The translations under genes were made by a program, and so were the position numbers. This document shows positions 21,662 through 35,600 of a stretch of 64,000 bases of DNA, piece after piece. Source of the stretch: Daphnia pulex (taxonomy: Eukaryota > Arthropoda > Branchiopoda > Diplostraca > Daphniidae); NCBI RefSeq assembly GCF_021134715.1, contig NC_060022.1, positions 6,267,001 to 6,331,000 of the forward strand, in the 5' to 3' direction. Each line of letters opens with the position of its first letter. Within the stretch, counting starts at the first letter, position 1. The notes below the pieces were generated by a model. It was not told the origin of the DNA. It saw only the letters and a program-made list of their open reading frames with translations, and ran no database searches.

Positions 21662-24600
21662 AAAAACCGATCTGGTTTTTTACATTTCTCCTTCATATAT
21701 CATCGATCCCCACAAAATAAAATTAAAAATAGGCAGTAGATAGGAGTGATTCCGCACAATTCCAAGTTTCGTGACATTTCACGCTACTTCGGGAAAGTCT
21801 ACTGGCGTGATTGCGCCGCTTGAGGCGCACCAGGTTTAGTTTTTCAACGAAAGATGGCTTTTCGAAGATGATTGCCGGAAATGAAAAGGAAAAAAAACGA
21901 GGAAAATGTTTTTTTTATTCAAACGTTTACAAATCAACTTAGAAACCAATAAATGAAAAAAACATAAAAACAACCACAAATTAAGTAAATAAAACGTTTC
22001 AGTGGGTTTACTTTAATGGGTACATTTAAGTATTTTTAAGAGTACTCCAGTTCCACAGAAAACCGATATCAAGAGTCTTTTTTTCCAGCGACAGTTTTTT
22101 TTTCCTTCCTTTCCAATTATTTTGTAAATCATAATAAGACTTTGCTTACGATTTGCACCAATAGACTTAGCTAAAATATCTACATACAATTATTGAATTA
22201 ATTTTATTTTTTTCAACCTCCTAGCGCACATTTCAGCAAAAGTAGAGCCCCGCTGTTGGTCTCATTGAGTGACGGGCTTTTTTTTATAAATTAATTCTTT
22301 GTATTTATCGATAAAACGAACAGGGAAAAAATTTATTTTTTATTTCTAAACGGTGGATGTTCACACGACGACCTTCTGTTTCCATTATCTATCGTGAAGC
22401 GATCAGATTATTCGTCGCGCATGGTGAGAGTCGCACCCTGTTGTTAGAGGTCTAGGAGATTTTCAGCAATTGTTATCGGTAGTTCGGCAGGTGCAGGCGA
22501 GTAACTCAATGGATCCACTCAATACTCATTTTTGAAAAATTGAAAGAATTTTGATAAACCTCGAAAAAAAAAATTTTTAATCACTGAGAAATCCTCGACT
22601 CGTTCTTGTTTTCGGTAAGTCAACGTTATAATTAACTAGTGTTGCACTTAGAGACAAATTTATTGATTATTTTGTGACCACGCTGTTTGACCATATGCAT
22701 ACGAATATAACTCTATATTCTTGGTGCAACAATAATTGATAGAAAGATAACAAGATTACATTTATCTGTTTGCTGCTTGACATTTCCCCTCTTGCTAGTA
22801 CCTGTAAATAAAACGTTAGTCAAGGCAGGCCCTTTTTACCTTGCAACTGGCCTTTAAGTGCATTAAATTCCCTTTCTTCTCACTTATTTAATTTCGAGTC
22901 AACAATCGAAATCTCTGCCCAGATATTCTCATCGCTTTTTCAACACGACGACTTTCGGTTCCAACCGCACAACCGTTGCTAGAAACAGCGGAATGTGAGA
23001 AAAGCCATCTAAAATAAGCAAGGAGGAAGAAATAGGTTGAGAAGTTGTAATACGGGACTTGAACGGGCCGCTGCCCGTGGTATACAGGTGTTTTGCGTTT
23101 TTTTTTTCATGAGTGCCCATCTTTAGATTAATCGAAAACCTTTAAGCACTTTAAGAGTCATCCAACAGAGTTAAAATTAATTGCACTTCTTTCCAGCGTG
23201 CCATTCTGTCTTGTTTTTAATGTCCCAGCATGGGAAAAATAAATTTGGAAATACGTTTTTCTCGAGGATTGCAACATTAAAGAATAGATTGAAAATTTTA
23301 GCTAAAGCAATTTTACGAGATTCAAAAAATTAATCCAAGGATTTGGGTACTTCAAGATCTGTGTCCATCGTCTTCCATCAACGCTATTTCTTATTCTTGG
23401 TTAAGTCACTGACATTTTGTTGTTTCGAAAGCAATTACCCGAGTTTCTTTGTTTTATTTACGTTAGTGATTTACGGAAGTTGCCCAAGAAAAAATGATGC
23501 ATTATCTAAACGACGCTGTTATAGAAAAAATATTTTACTTGGCCTGATTTCGTTAATTTTGTGAGTTGAGATAATTATAGATGCGCTCTCTCTAATCATG
23601 AAGAACTTAAAAAGAATATTTTTTTTGTTATTTCAACGTTGCTCTGTTGATTTGTATATGATATCATGCACGTTCAAAGTGACAAAAAAATGTGGGTCAA
23701 TCCGCCAGATGTTGCAGATAGGCTAACAGGAGTGCAAAAGAGCTAAAGCTCATGTCAATAAATAATAATTAATGTTAGTGTTCAGTGTTCGAAAATTCGA
23801 AAATTATCTATACGCGGGATTGTGCTACGCAGTTGACAAATGAATGGTGTGATTGAGTGATTACGGAACATCTATACAGGTGCACATTTTGAAAGGACGG
23901 TATCGAAGAGACTAAATCTATTTTTTGATTTGTGGCATTGCAATTGCGATTTCTGATTTTGTTCCGAAACGGACATGTTCTTCCTTTTGTTTTTGTATTT
24001 ACTCTTTGTTTACTATTCTTTGCTCCGTGATGCGGCTTTACAAATTCGTCCCGTTAGTCGAAACCTACCAAATACGTATTACTTAATTGATTTATGGGAA
24101 CGTTATGTTATTTTACATCATTTTCTGCCGATGACTACTTAAGAACGTGTGTTGTGTTTTCTCATAAGAACCAAATGGAAAGGAATATCTTAGAATAGAA
24201 TAAACCTCGATTGATTCCCATTTTCCATGAAGACACCTGTTACAATCTCGAAAGACATTTCATTTTTTGGGGAGTTTTTCAAGGTTTTTAAAATAGTTTT
24301 GATTATTAGACTGCTCTTAGTTCAAAAGAAGCGGTAAGAATATATAAATTCCGATTATTATAACAGAGAAAACATGGTTGAATTATTGTCGCGTGTGTCG
24401 TGATACAATACGATCGCAATTTACCATGGCTTCGCCCTCATCGTCATACCATTATCAATATTCTGTCTAAGATTTTTTATCAGCGCAGTGTTTCGAAAGC
24501 GATAAGGATTAGGCCCTACACGGTAGAAACTTAAATCATAATCTATTTATGGGGATCATTGCAGGGGGTTTTTAACAGCGATATAAAGATTAACTTTGGT

Positions 24601-26396
24601 ATGTGTATGCGTAAATAACAGGTTTTGGGGAGAGAAATTTAACAAAACAGATGATTGTATACGATACCGAACTGACGTCAAAAAAAGAAAGGTAATCGTT
24701 GAGCAGTCTATGCGCATGCTTAACATGTTTTTTGTTTGTTTTTTGTTTTTGTTTTTGTTTATTCTACAGGGAGAAATTTCGATGGAATTATTTTTAGTCG
24801 TTGAGTTCTTAACTTGTCCTCTTAATTAAAATAACCGTCCTCATAACCGTGAAGATATTAGATTGAGTTAATTGTTTTCCAGTTTATTAATTTTTTTCTG
24901 TTTCTGGCAGCTAACTTTTATCAACGTTTTACTTCATCTTGGTCAGAAAATTCAAAATTATTATTTTACCTCTTGTCATTTTTTTAGAAAATTTCAGTAT
25001 CACTTATGTTGAGCGAGGTACATAGTCGGGTATAGTCAAACGTTGACATCAAGTTGATGCATCATAGTCAAAGTAACTATCGGTAAAAATTGCATGTTTA
25101 CAAAATTGTCTTTCACTGAGTTTCTTGCCAAAGAATAGAAACATTGGAATTTCTCTTTTTCTCGTCCAAGAATAGTAAAGTACGTCACAATATACACAAT
25201 TTTCTTGAAAATACGGTTTGCTCGTCGGGTTTAAAAAGAGACAACATGTGCTTTATGAATACGTTCAAAGAATCCTAGAGCTAGTTATTTTTTAGTATTG
25301 TTATTAGTATTATTATTGGGTTTTCACTGCGTTATGAACAGTACCAGGAAGACTAGCAAAAAGTCTTAGAGCAATTTGAGCGATCACGCGTATACCTCTT
25401 TCAGTCTCCTCTCCGCATCAGTTGGCGGGGTGTTGCTGAGTGGATGCGTTCCATTTGATTTGATGAAAAGAGAAGGAATCTTGACCAAAATTTAACATAA
25501 TGGGAAAATACCGTTTTGAGAAGAAAAAATCCCGGCCTTTTTGGTAGGAGATTATCAAAAGGATTTTGACCTACTTGACTGGTCAAAACTTTTTGGCGCT
25601 CGATTGAACCCCGGGCGAGAAACTCGATAAATCGCCATTGAATAGCAAACAAATAAATGGGTTCTTGTCGATTCTTCCAGATGTTAACGGAAGAGTTTTT
25701 TTCCACAACGAGATTCAGCTAGATTAGACGAGCGTAGCAAAAATATTGCGGAATTTTGTTTGGGTGGATTGTCAGCAGAGTGCGTCTCCACGAATGAAAT
25801 TTCGTCAATCATTGGCGTGCCGACGCGCTCTCTTTCACTGATCGTCAAAGTCAACTATCGATGAAGACCAATTATACAGGCTACTGTACAACACAATCAT
25901 TTTAAATGCGATGCCCAACTATGTCAAATCGTTTATGTGTTTGTTACTTGATGCTTTTGAAATAGGAGTAGATTGTTATTTGCGATTTGCGCTGTTTACG
26001 AACGTCAACAAATCGATCGTCCATGCATGTACCTTTTTTTATTTGGTATTTTCTATTTTGTCAGTTCAACTAGGCCTAATCTGTTCCAAGAAAGTAAGGA
26101 ATTAATCAGACCGTTAAATCAGCGCGCGCGCTCTGCACTCAATCCACACTGAGCTTGAAAGGTGTGCGAGCGATGTTCACTTGTTCAGATCATCGAGGTC
26201 GATCACGATTCAAAGTGTCATTGGCTTCGATGATGTAACGATTATACTCTTTGGCGTGATCTCCTTTTGCACCCCCCGCCCACCCAACGGAAGTCGATTA
26301 ACGGTTTTACTGACGCTCTTTAAAGAAGCTTTTTGCTCCAAAGGGTTCTTCTTTGACTACACCTATAAAACGGGTATGGAAGGATGGTCGAAGTCG
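21662..26396. other. Long intergenic or upstream region, no supported coding exon
   Basis: The region is AT-rich with poly(T) and poly(A) runs. Frames of 60-100 codons are scattered on both strands without domain-like content. A GC-richer patch at about 22380-22614 ends in an excellent donor (ttcg|gtaagt at 22615) and has the look of a noncoding first exon, but its acceptor partner was not identified. A 101-codon minus frame at 25401-25706 has no recognised similarity. Confidence 0.5.
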
Positions 26397-26402
26397 TCAG
26401 TC
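26364..26402 (+). promoter_or_regulatory. Candidate core promoter: TATA box and initiator
   Basis: TATAAAA at 26364-26370 is followed by TCAGTC at 26397-26402, which resembles the arthropod initiator TCAGT(T/C). The spacing of about 35 bases to the A of the initiator is slightly longer than the usual 30. It lies upstream of the exon at 26543-26923 and supports that exon being a true first exon. Confidence 0.45.
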
Positions 26403-26542
26403 ATACTCAAGAACTCTCGGGTGAATCCTCTGTCCTCTCTCTACGGCCATCAAGTTTTCTTGAACTAAATTTATCCTAATTCATTCGACGAGTTTTTGAA
26501 GTGTGCACATCTCAGTCTCTATTATTGTATACCCTAAACAAC

Positions 26543-26923
26543 ATGGAGCAGTTCACGCTCGGGCTGAACGGTCAGGAATGTCCCGAAGTGTCAGGTGTTG
26601 TCGATCAGTTTGATGCCAGTGGGAATAATGAAGAGCTATGGTCGCTGGAAACGGACGAATGTGTCAGATGGCTATTCAGTATTGACACTTCGCTCTTCCC
26701 TTGCCAACCGGAAGAGACAAAGACCAGCGATCAACAATTAGATTCCGTGTTGCCACCTCCCTTATGTGAACTAGGCGATTGCGTCTCTATTACAACTTTG
26801 GAATCGGAAGGGAGCTACCACCACTGGCTTTCTTCTTTGGAGAATAACTCTGAGCTCGATCAACAGGTGGCTGATGACGATACGTGGTCGTTGGCCGAAT
26901 TCATTGCAGCGGAACAGTTCGCG
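26543..26923 (+). CDS. Candidate alternative first coding exon (127 codons, acidic)
   Basis: An open frame from the Met at 26543 ends in a good donor (gcg|gtaaga) exactly on a codon boundary. The encoded 127 residues are acidic and Trp/Glu-rich (for example WSLETDECVRWLF and DDDTWSLAEFIAAEQFA). They have no signal peptide or membrane segment, and I recognise no domain. The next phase-0 acceptor with strong coding sequence on this strand is 34622, exon 2 of the AKAP2/MISP-like gene. A splice 26923 to 34622 would give a longer isoform in which this acidic N terminus replaces the 29-residue basic one. It might instead be the first exon of an unidentified gene. That this is an exon is fairly likely; its partner is inference. 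Confidence 0.5.
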
Positions 26924-29900
26924 GTAAGATTGAATACTTCTTACACTCGCCATTGCTTTCTGCCTGCCTTAAAACCGGTAATAATTCGAACATTGTCAAA
27001 GTTTTTTTAAAGAAGATCACATATCATACGAATGGCGGTCTGTAGACAGTTTAAGCCTTTATCGGCCTTTATACTAGTTAAGTATCATTTAATGTCAATG
27101 GCGGTTGAAATTAAATGCCAGCCGACATTTCTATTACGGAGATTTAGGTCCATTCATTCAAAAGAATCCAAAAGTTTGCAAACACTTGTATCACTACTCA
27201 TAAAAACAAGTTGCTAGGCGGGTTTTTTGGTGTTTATATGAGTGATGACTGAACATGTTGAGCATGAATTGATTGTCTAGTATGAGTGGGAAAGGTTTGT
27301 GTAGAAAGTGGGCGAATGATGGTTTTATGTAGACGTGTAGCTAAAGGCGAATTTAAAGGCGTCTCATGTTTCGAGCGTGTAACTATCTAGCGCAATTTTG
27401 GCTCATCCGCGGGAGGAGAACAGGGAGGGCGACGGATGAGTCGTCTATTTCCTAGACCGATTTCTCCATCTCACTCTGTCGTCAAGGGTCAAACCGCACA
27501 TCAGGCACTTTTGGCGCAAAAGAATAATAGACACGTTTTTTTTTTTTTTTTTGCTTCCGTCTGCATCTGAAGGAGACAGTCGATTTTCTTGTTCTTGCAA
27601 CACTTCCCGCGCCCTCGGTGGCATTTCCAACAAGACACTGTCGTAAATTACGCCATTTCGTGGTCAATCCATACCCTCCAAATTTGAAACAATGGCAGGG
27701 GGACATGGGCTGTGAAGACTGATTGTTCGGTCGCGGGACCTCATTTGCGACATTTTTTCTCTCTAAAAACTTTGCTTGACGTAATGTTCAAAAAGGCTTA
27801 TTATTTCTTCGCCAAAGTCATATAGATGAGAGTCGACCTATATTTTCACTTCATCTGAGGAGAAGATTGTCTCGATTGTCTTGGATTGGGGCAATTTAGT
27901 AAATTGATTGCTGCGCTCTGAATGTTTTTGGTATGTTCAAAAGCCTCTCCTTTTTCGTGTAGTATAAGATACGCATTTTAAACTTGTTGACTGCATCGAT
28001 GGAATTTTGAAACAGGCGAAAGGTACACGCACGGCGTTGAAAAATTTGAGATAAAGCGCGTTGTGTTGTGATAATCGTTAGAAAGCGTTCCGAGACAGTT
28101 TCGTTGGCCGGCCTTGATTGATAAGCCATTTGAAATGGATAGTAAAGTCCACAACGTAAAAAATGCGTGATGTGAAAAAGGCTAATGGAGCACGGTTGTC
28201 CACTTGTTCTCGTTTATGGGACGAACGTCGAATTTTTCGATGCTGTGTGGTTCATTGAAATATTTCCCAGCTCCTTTCTCCTGGCTCGATTTATGCGTCC
28301 TCACTTTTATGACCCGCAGCTGCGCACCGTCAGGTTGGGCACGCACACTGCTGCTCATTCCATCCTAATACTTGCCCGGCGGGATATTGAATAGAAGACA
28401 GCTGATTGCATTTTCACCTCCTTTCTCTCTCGTTTCTCTTTCCCTGCAGCACCGAGCTCCGTTGCTACAATCAGTTGGTACTCGTCTCTTTTCTCTATTT
28501 AGTCCTTTGTTGTTTTGCAATTGATCTGAGCCGAGCCGCTCGTTTCCCATGAACAGGCGGTCTGTGGACGACTAGACCTATAGAATGACTTGACAGACGT
28601 TATTCCGATGATTGGGATCATGCGTACGTTGCATATTATTCAGAAGTATGATGATGATGAGCTACCGCAAATGAGACCAAGTTTTTAAATACAGTCACCT
28701 AGTGTCAGTAGGATAGGAAAGAAAACAACGGAAGACCACTGGGAGGGAGTCCATTTTTCTAAGGCCATCTGTTGCGACCTTCTTGCAAAACTCTGGATTC
28801 CTGGTTTTTTGGTGTTTTCCACATTCTTAAATGTAAGATGAAGTAGTCTAATGGCTGAAAAGAAACCGTGCACCTCGATACCGCACTACGGCTATATACC
28901 GATGAGAATCAGGTGAACCAGCAAGGTGGAGTTTGAATCCATTCTGGCCATATCGTAACGACTTAGGAAACAAAAATAGGCACCGTAACGACGGACGAAA
29001 AAAAACGCCAAAGAAAACAGTAACAAAACAAGTTCTATTTGTTGAATGCAAGATTTTCTGTCCAGCAAGCGAGATCCAACCGACTTAGTAATACGGGAGT
29101 GCGCGCGCGCGCGGATTGCGGTTACGTATACGACGTCCAGTAAAGCATTACTGTTTCCTTGTATCAAATTTTATGTTCTTCTTTTCTTTTCAAAAACCAG
29201 TCTTTTTCTTTGCTGTTCAATGTATTTTGAAGTAGCGCGCGCCAGATGTACCGTGAACACGCACATAGTGGACGGTTAATTAGGAGCAATCCCAAAAGAC
29301 ATTTTTCCATTGCTTTTTGACGTCAATACCTTTTTAAACCGAAAAATTTCAAAAATCGAGCAAACTGCAGAGAAAGGAAGGAGGAATTTAGTAACATAAA
29401 GATGTAGAAAACGTGTCGTCTTATGGGCAATGCGTGTTTTTTTTTTTGTTTTTTTTTGTTTTTTTTTTTATAATCCGTAGAAGTTAACATTCCTAAACAA
29501 AAACTCGATTGTTTAGTTGTAATTTAGTTTACAATTTTCGTCCACAGCTGAAGAAATAGAGCACTGAAAGTCGTCGAAAGGAAATCAGTTAATTGGACCA
29601 GCGTTTTTATAGTGGCAAGAATTTAACTTCTATTAGCAACTTGAATACTAAGAAAAGAATTATCAAATTTCTGATTGGAGCAATGTCGACGCGTTTTTGT
29701 TCTAATTCTTCACTATGGAAAGCAGCACGCAGTTCAATAATCTGAAAAAAGGTCTTATAGCAGAGCTGAATTGGTTATGAAGATCGTGAATTATCTAAGA
29801 AGTCGAATGGCGATGCGGATCATTAAAAGCTGCGAAACAGATTATAGGTTCGCTGTCCTATTCATCATTGTGTAGAGAAAGTATGATCAACTTTCACGAT

Positions 29901-32203
29901 ATCAGACTGTAAAATCCTCTGAATTCGCGAGGCAATGCCGAACTTTTCTTTTCTGTTTTCCGTTTCAAGTTTTAATTTATTTCAACCAAAGAGTGGAGGC
30001 AGTGGTGTTGTGGGAACTCGGGAGGGAATGATGATGGACCACCGGCAGGTCTTTTTTGTGCTACCACACGGATGATCGGACACGAAATTGTCTAAGCCAT
30101 TAGTGTCTTTTGAAGTAACGCAAAAAAAATAGAGAAAAGAAGAGCTACAATGCAACGGTTCCTACAGCAATTCTTTGTGGAGATGCTGTGCTAACTGTGG
30201 TTACGGTAATTCAACAAAGCAATCGAAGGCATTTTTCACGGACGCCTAACCCACTTTCTTCTCATTCGAGATGTTCTTCTCACGAAGTGGCCAGATTGGC
30301 AAACACGGCGAACTGCTATAGTTTTATACAGTAACCGACTATATAGACCGATATAGACTTCCTGCTTCCTATTAAATCTATGTAAATTCCAGATTTTTTT
30401 AACCGGTACTTTCCATTCCTTAGCCATTCTTCGTTTTTAATTTAAACTATTCGAAATCTTTTGTTGATTTTTTGCTTTATTTACGCTCATCGCCACAAGC
30501 CAGCGAAATGAAACCGCACCGATTGGCATTGGACCAACGACGCCCAAAATTTTAGAAGGAAATGAATTATTGATTTATGATAAAGAGTATAGATATAGTC
30601 TCTTTACACAGGAAATTTCCAGCATTAGTACTAAAGTTTGGTAAAAAAAACTGTTGACGTTTGATGGCCTTAAAAATTTCTAGCTCTGTTAAATATATGT
30701 GACAATTATTCATACCTATTTTTTGAATTTCACTGGCTATACCATTGTTGTGGTTCAAGACATATATATATACATATCGTTCGAGAAAAAGTATTACCCT
30801 GCGCTACGCTGGCAAAAATGCCACGCTTTAAGTGACATTTCCATTCTCCTTTGTTTTATTTTGGTTTTTATTTATTTAATAGCTTGTGTTGTATGAATGT
30901 TGTTGATGCATCTGCTCAGAAAAGAAAAGAGGGCCATCTCCGTTTGGTTCATTTTCTGACGACAAGTTTTCCGTAACTGCCGTCACACAATGGCTGATGT
31001 TTTCAAAGCGTGTGAAGCGGGTGGCGCATATACTTGTTCCATTTTTCCGCTTTGGCGATTTGTTTTCCGTTTTGATTTTCAGGTAAAAATAGCTGAGATT
31101 GATTACCGTAACGAATGGCATATTTTTATTTTTAATCGACTAAAGAAGAAGACGACGATTATTTACGATAATATTATGACTTGATTGGCTTGCTACTTGT
31201 CGGGAAAGTCGGCCCGAAGCTGAATGTTCATGTTTCTCTTTTTTCCTTCCTGTCGCGTCCCAACGACTGAAGAATGCCAGACGGAAAGGTCTGTCTAGTG
31301 GAGCTTGTAGTCCCGACACGCGGGTAAATACCAATCTCTAGTAATAAGCACATAGAGAACGCTTGGCTGTTGACTCGCAGGAGAAAGTACGTCGCCCAGA
31401 GGATCTGCTGTTTCCGAAATGACGAGAGAAGCTATAGCAAACTACTCTCATAACACGAGCACGAAGGAAGAGAAAGTTCATTCCGCCAAAGACACGGTAG
31501 AAACAGCTGGAACACACTACGCACCTCCGAGATTTATTTCCATTTTTATTCGTTCCCGCTCCGTTCGTTTGCCAGCCATTTGCCGGAGAAATATTTTGCG
31601 CTCGCAACCACAGGGCGCCGTTGTTTCTCGTGTATAGCTAGTTCTGGCATTGTGCGTTTTTGGTATATTCACTCTGTTTCTACTGCTGCTAGTTGTAAAG
31701 CACCTTTCACTCGATGTACACAGTCATTTGTTTGAAGGAACTAGAGCTACTGAAACGCATGTCGACTACACAGTATATACGTACGGCAAGAAGAAGTGAA
31801 GAGTTTAGAGAAGAGACTTTTCTTGTATGAATGAACGACCTACTTTTCCCTTTTTTGATTGGGAACTCCCGACGACTACCGCCTTTTCTTTTTAGATGTG
31901 AACATTATTATACACATCATATTCTCTAGGCTCCACCTCCTTCTTTTCTCCCCCATAAGACTCTTTGTTCCGAAGGGTTAAGTGGAACTTGCCATCGTTC
32001 GGCCGTTCCAGTCAGCTCGACGACGTGAAGTTGGGAAAGGCATCAGTTGGAGCGCGCAGTTCGCTCACTTCACCCGCTCATTTCTGTACTCTAGTGTTTC
32101 TTCACTCTATTTTCCAAGTCTCTCTCTGCTTTTATTCGTTTCACATTTTATTTGAGTTTTTTTTTTTTCTGTGGGGAATTCTTTTATCGTCTTTTTCTTT
32201 TAC
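26924..32203. other. Intron or intergenic sequence without supported genes
   Basis: This is AT-rich sequence with homopolymer runs (poly T at 27537-27552 and 29438-29472), an alternating GC run at 29101-29112 and only short random-looking frames. If the exon at 26543-26923 belongs to the downstream gene, this is intronic. Otherwise it is intergenic. Confidence 0.5.
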
Positions 32204-32434
32204 CTGATTACCGCACACACACCCGGTGACGGTGAGTCGATTCACACGGCCGGTAAGAAGAAATACGATGAGCCAGGTTGGTTGTTCGTCGGCTGTGCCG
32301 TTACCATTGCTGCAGTCCGCTATCATCGGCTCGTACTCTACTTGAAGCAGTGGTGTGTTGAGCGAGTCGAAGCCGGACGATCCAACGGGATAGTCATCTT
32401 CATTTTCATTCTCTCCATAGTGTGTGGGTGACAT
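32204..32434 (-). CDS. Possible divergent first exon (77 codons)
   Basis: The minus strand carries a coding-looking frame starting ATG at 32432-32434. It has an acidic N terminus (GENENEDDYPVGSSG), a dileucine-like NTPLLQVEYEP and a hydrophobic end (PTWLIVFLL). It reaches a possible donor cag|gtaaaag on a codon boundary at 32204. It would be head-to-head with the AKAP2/MISP-like start at 32628, about 190 bases away. No further minus-strand exons could be traced to the left. The opposite strand is also open here for 86 codons, so this could be 5' UTR of the + gene. Treat as a candidate only. Confidence 0.25.
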
Positions 32435-32627
32435 AGTGTGTTGTAGTGTGTTGTATCATGCCGTTGTTGCGTCTTCAACAAGTGTTCGGCTCAGAAACGA
32501 TCAGCCGATCAGCAGTTTTGTGGATTTAATTTTTCGATTAAAGACCTAGTTTATCTCACTGTTCTATTAAATCGTGTGTGTTTTTTGTTTGTTTTCGTTT
32601 TGTTAAACGAACATCATCATCTACATC

Positions 32628-35600
32628 ATGTCGACTAAATCTGGCTTAAAGAAAACTTTCTCGTGGCGTTTTGGTCCGTCCAAATTCAGCCGGAAAAGCA
32701 AGCTGCATTTAGAGGTATGAATCTCATTGTTGTTGTTGACTTGTTGTTGTTGAATTTCTACATTTTTACTGCGTGTGAGCGCCCTAGTGATCTTTAACAT
32801 CCAATTTGTTACGACTAAAGATTGTTGCCTTATTCGACTAAAGCCGAGAACTTTCTGTCTTGAGGAATCGCTAATTCTCACAGCACCGACACCTTATTTA
32901 CATTTTATAGTGTTACCCAATTTTTTTTTTATCCTGAGTAATGTTCACAGTAGCATTTTCACAGAGAAATTGGAGCAATCTTTCCGTGGCCCACAAAGAC
33001 AACTATGACAATACTGTTTACTCCTATTTTTTTTTTCCTCTTTCTAGTTCTTATATTAATTCTTCCATGTGTTGGCGGTTTGGTCACCACGACCGTGCAT
33101 TTACCACATCTGCTCAATGAATTGAATTTATCTCATATTCCAGCTTCGTATCCTCTTTTTTTCTTTCTTTTGCTGAGAAGAATTCATCCATCTTTCAATT
33201 TAGCACATCTGTTTTCATCCATTGGTTTCTTATCCAAGTGGGCCAGATTTTGACAAAGCCACAATTGGATTCCGCAAAAAATGTACGGTTCTATTTAGTT
33301 AATCTATTTAACCAAGACTTCAGGGTTATGTTTGGCACTGCGTCGATACCATCCATCATTCCCATTCGTATTGATGAAAGAACTCCTGCCAGTTTTGTAA
33401 CGTGTCATGTTGCATGACACGGCAGCTGTGAGCTGAGACCGAGAGAACTTGTTGTTAAGGCTCTGTGACTTGACATGCTACCATGCGGATTCATTCATCG
33501 GGAGTAAATGAGGTAGACGCGGTGGTATACATACTAGGGCAAAAAAGAGGCCATGACGTTGCTGTGTAACTCATCATCCAGCTCCGTGCTGGCTCCGTTC
33601 CGGAGAGTTTTTTTTTTCTATAGCTCTTTGCCTCCCTACTTATGGCATAATAACACTGTAACTAGTTTTTCCTTCGTTTTCTTTATTTTTTATTAATTTA
33701 TTGTTTATTTTCGTTTGCCACGCTTCCAACGCATAACTATACGTTCTGGCCGTGTTTCGGTGTTGGTTTAACAACCGAGTATCGTAATCTGAAATTTATT
33801 TCCCCGCGACAATGATCTTTCTGGGAAAATGACATTGTCAATTCGTCAATTGAAAAGATTATTTATGTCAGCTATGACTGGTTTCGACAAGTCGCGACCT
33901 AATTAAGATAAAGTGCGGATTATTTCTTTTATTTTTCAATGTTTTTTTTTTTCTTATTATTAGTATTAAGGACTTTTTTCTCGTCAGGCTAGTGTTTTTC
34001 TCATTTTTCTGGTCTTTTGCGTGTGCTGATTTCTATTCGAAATGCAAGAAAGCCTGTGCTCCTACTTCTAGTTATGACTGCGATTTTATTTTTTATTGTT
34101 GCTCTCATTTTCAAGCATGTTTTTAAATTCTGGCAGCTTTGCAAAAAAAAAAAAAAAAAAAATCACGATCGATCATCTTTCTTCGGAGATGATCAACAAC
34201 ATGGAAACGCAGTTACATCACACCTATCCAAAATTTTTGACATTAAAGACCTTGAAAATGAGAGCAACGTGTAGAAACTTTGAATCGCGCGGCGTTGTTT
34301 TTCTATCGCGGCAAAAACAAGTGATACGACCTTCTTACATTGAAGAAAACCGGTTGACAAGAAACTATTTCGGTTGACTCGTTTTTATTTTTTAAAGAAA
34401 CAAGTTGTCACTCTTATCACAATACTCGTCTTCGAGTTGAATTCCGAATTTCTTTCAACCTGGCCCAGGCATGCAAAATAACAACTTTTTATAACTTTCA
34501 GTCAGTCGACCAAGAGAGACCGTGTGAATCAGTTGCGTCTCATAAAAGTGTTCGTTGTAGTTTATATGAATTTTAGTTTGCGCCAGCTCATTTGGTGAAT
34601 TCTTTTGATATTATCTTTCAGGTGGAGGTTGACGAAGCGGACAATCGTCGGCATACTACCGCGTTTGGCTTTCAGCAGTGCGGGCCCAGTTCAGACGTCG
34701 AGCGGGACTCGAACGCAGATACGAACAGCAGCGGCCCCAATAGCTCGGTCGGATTCATTTCGGACATTTTGGACGGTGTTGTTTTCACACCTGTCGGTTC
34801 GTCCGAGTTGCCCCGTCCTTCGCCCGACACTCGATCCCGATCGAATTTGTCGTCATTCCGCCCCACACCGGAATCTGTGGAACCAGAAACTATCCATCCA
34901 GTTGCACCGGCAGCAGCGGGCGGCGCGAACCAGCTAGAGCCCATCAAATTGATTCGAGCCAAGTCGCCACCGCCAACGGACCTCGAAACCCTCTTTCAGC
35001 GTGAATTAGCGGCCAAGATCAAGAAGCGCTGCCAAGAGACACAGCAGCGACAATTGGAGTCTTCCTCTGCTCCCACTTCCGCTGGACCGTCGTCTATTAG
35101 CCGATCGCAGTCATCCGCTTTGCCCCCAATTCCGAAAACCAACGTCGAGCCAGTCGCCGCAGTTTCATCCGATGCAGTTGCGGCCGAATTCGAGAACCCG
35201 CTTTATCAGACTTTAGACGAGTGCTATTCGGGATCACCTGCGTTGCTTCCGCCGCCTCCGCCGCCTCCTCTTCCGCCAACGCCGGCAGCCGATAACGACG
35301 AAGACGCCACCTACGCCGTCATAGAAGAACGCAACTTGCCTCACTATCAGACGGTTGTCTCCGGGGCCTTGGTGACCGATAACGACGAGGAGGAAAGAGT
35401 CTACGCTGTCGTAGCCGACGGCATAGCTGAAGATAAGATCTACGACACAGTGCAGCAATCGGCTGTGGAAGCCGGTGCCGATTCGGACGCCATCTACGAG
35501 AATTTGGAAGAATTTCAAGACCGCGAGCAGGGCGATCAGACCTATGCCAATATTCGTCCGCCGCCAGATTGCAGCCCATTGCCGCATTCGACCAACGTGT

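Noticed and set aside
25401..25706. 101-codon minus frame, possibly a transposon relic
   Set aside because: No recognisable transposase, integrase or polymerase motif, and surrounding DNA shows no repeat borders within the window.
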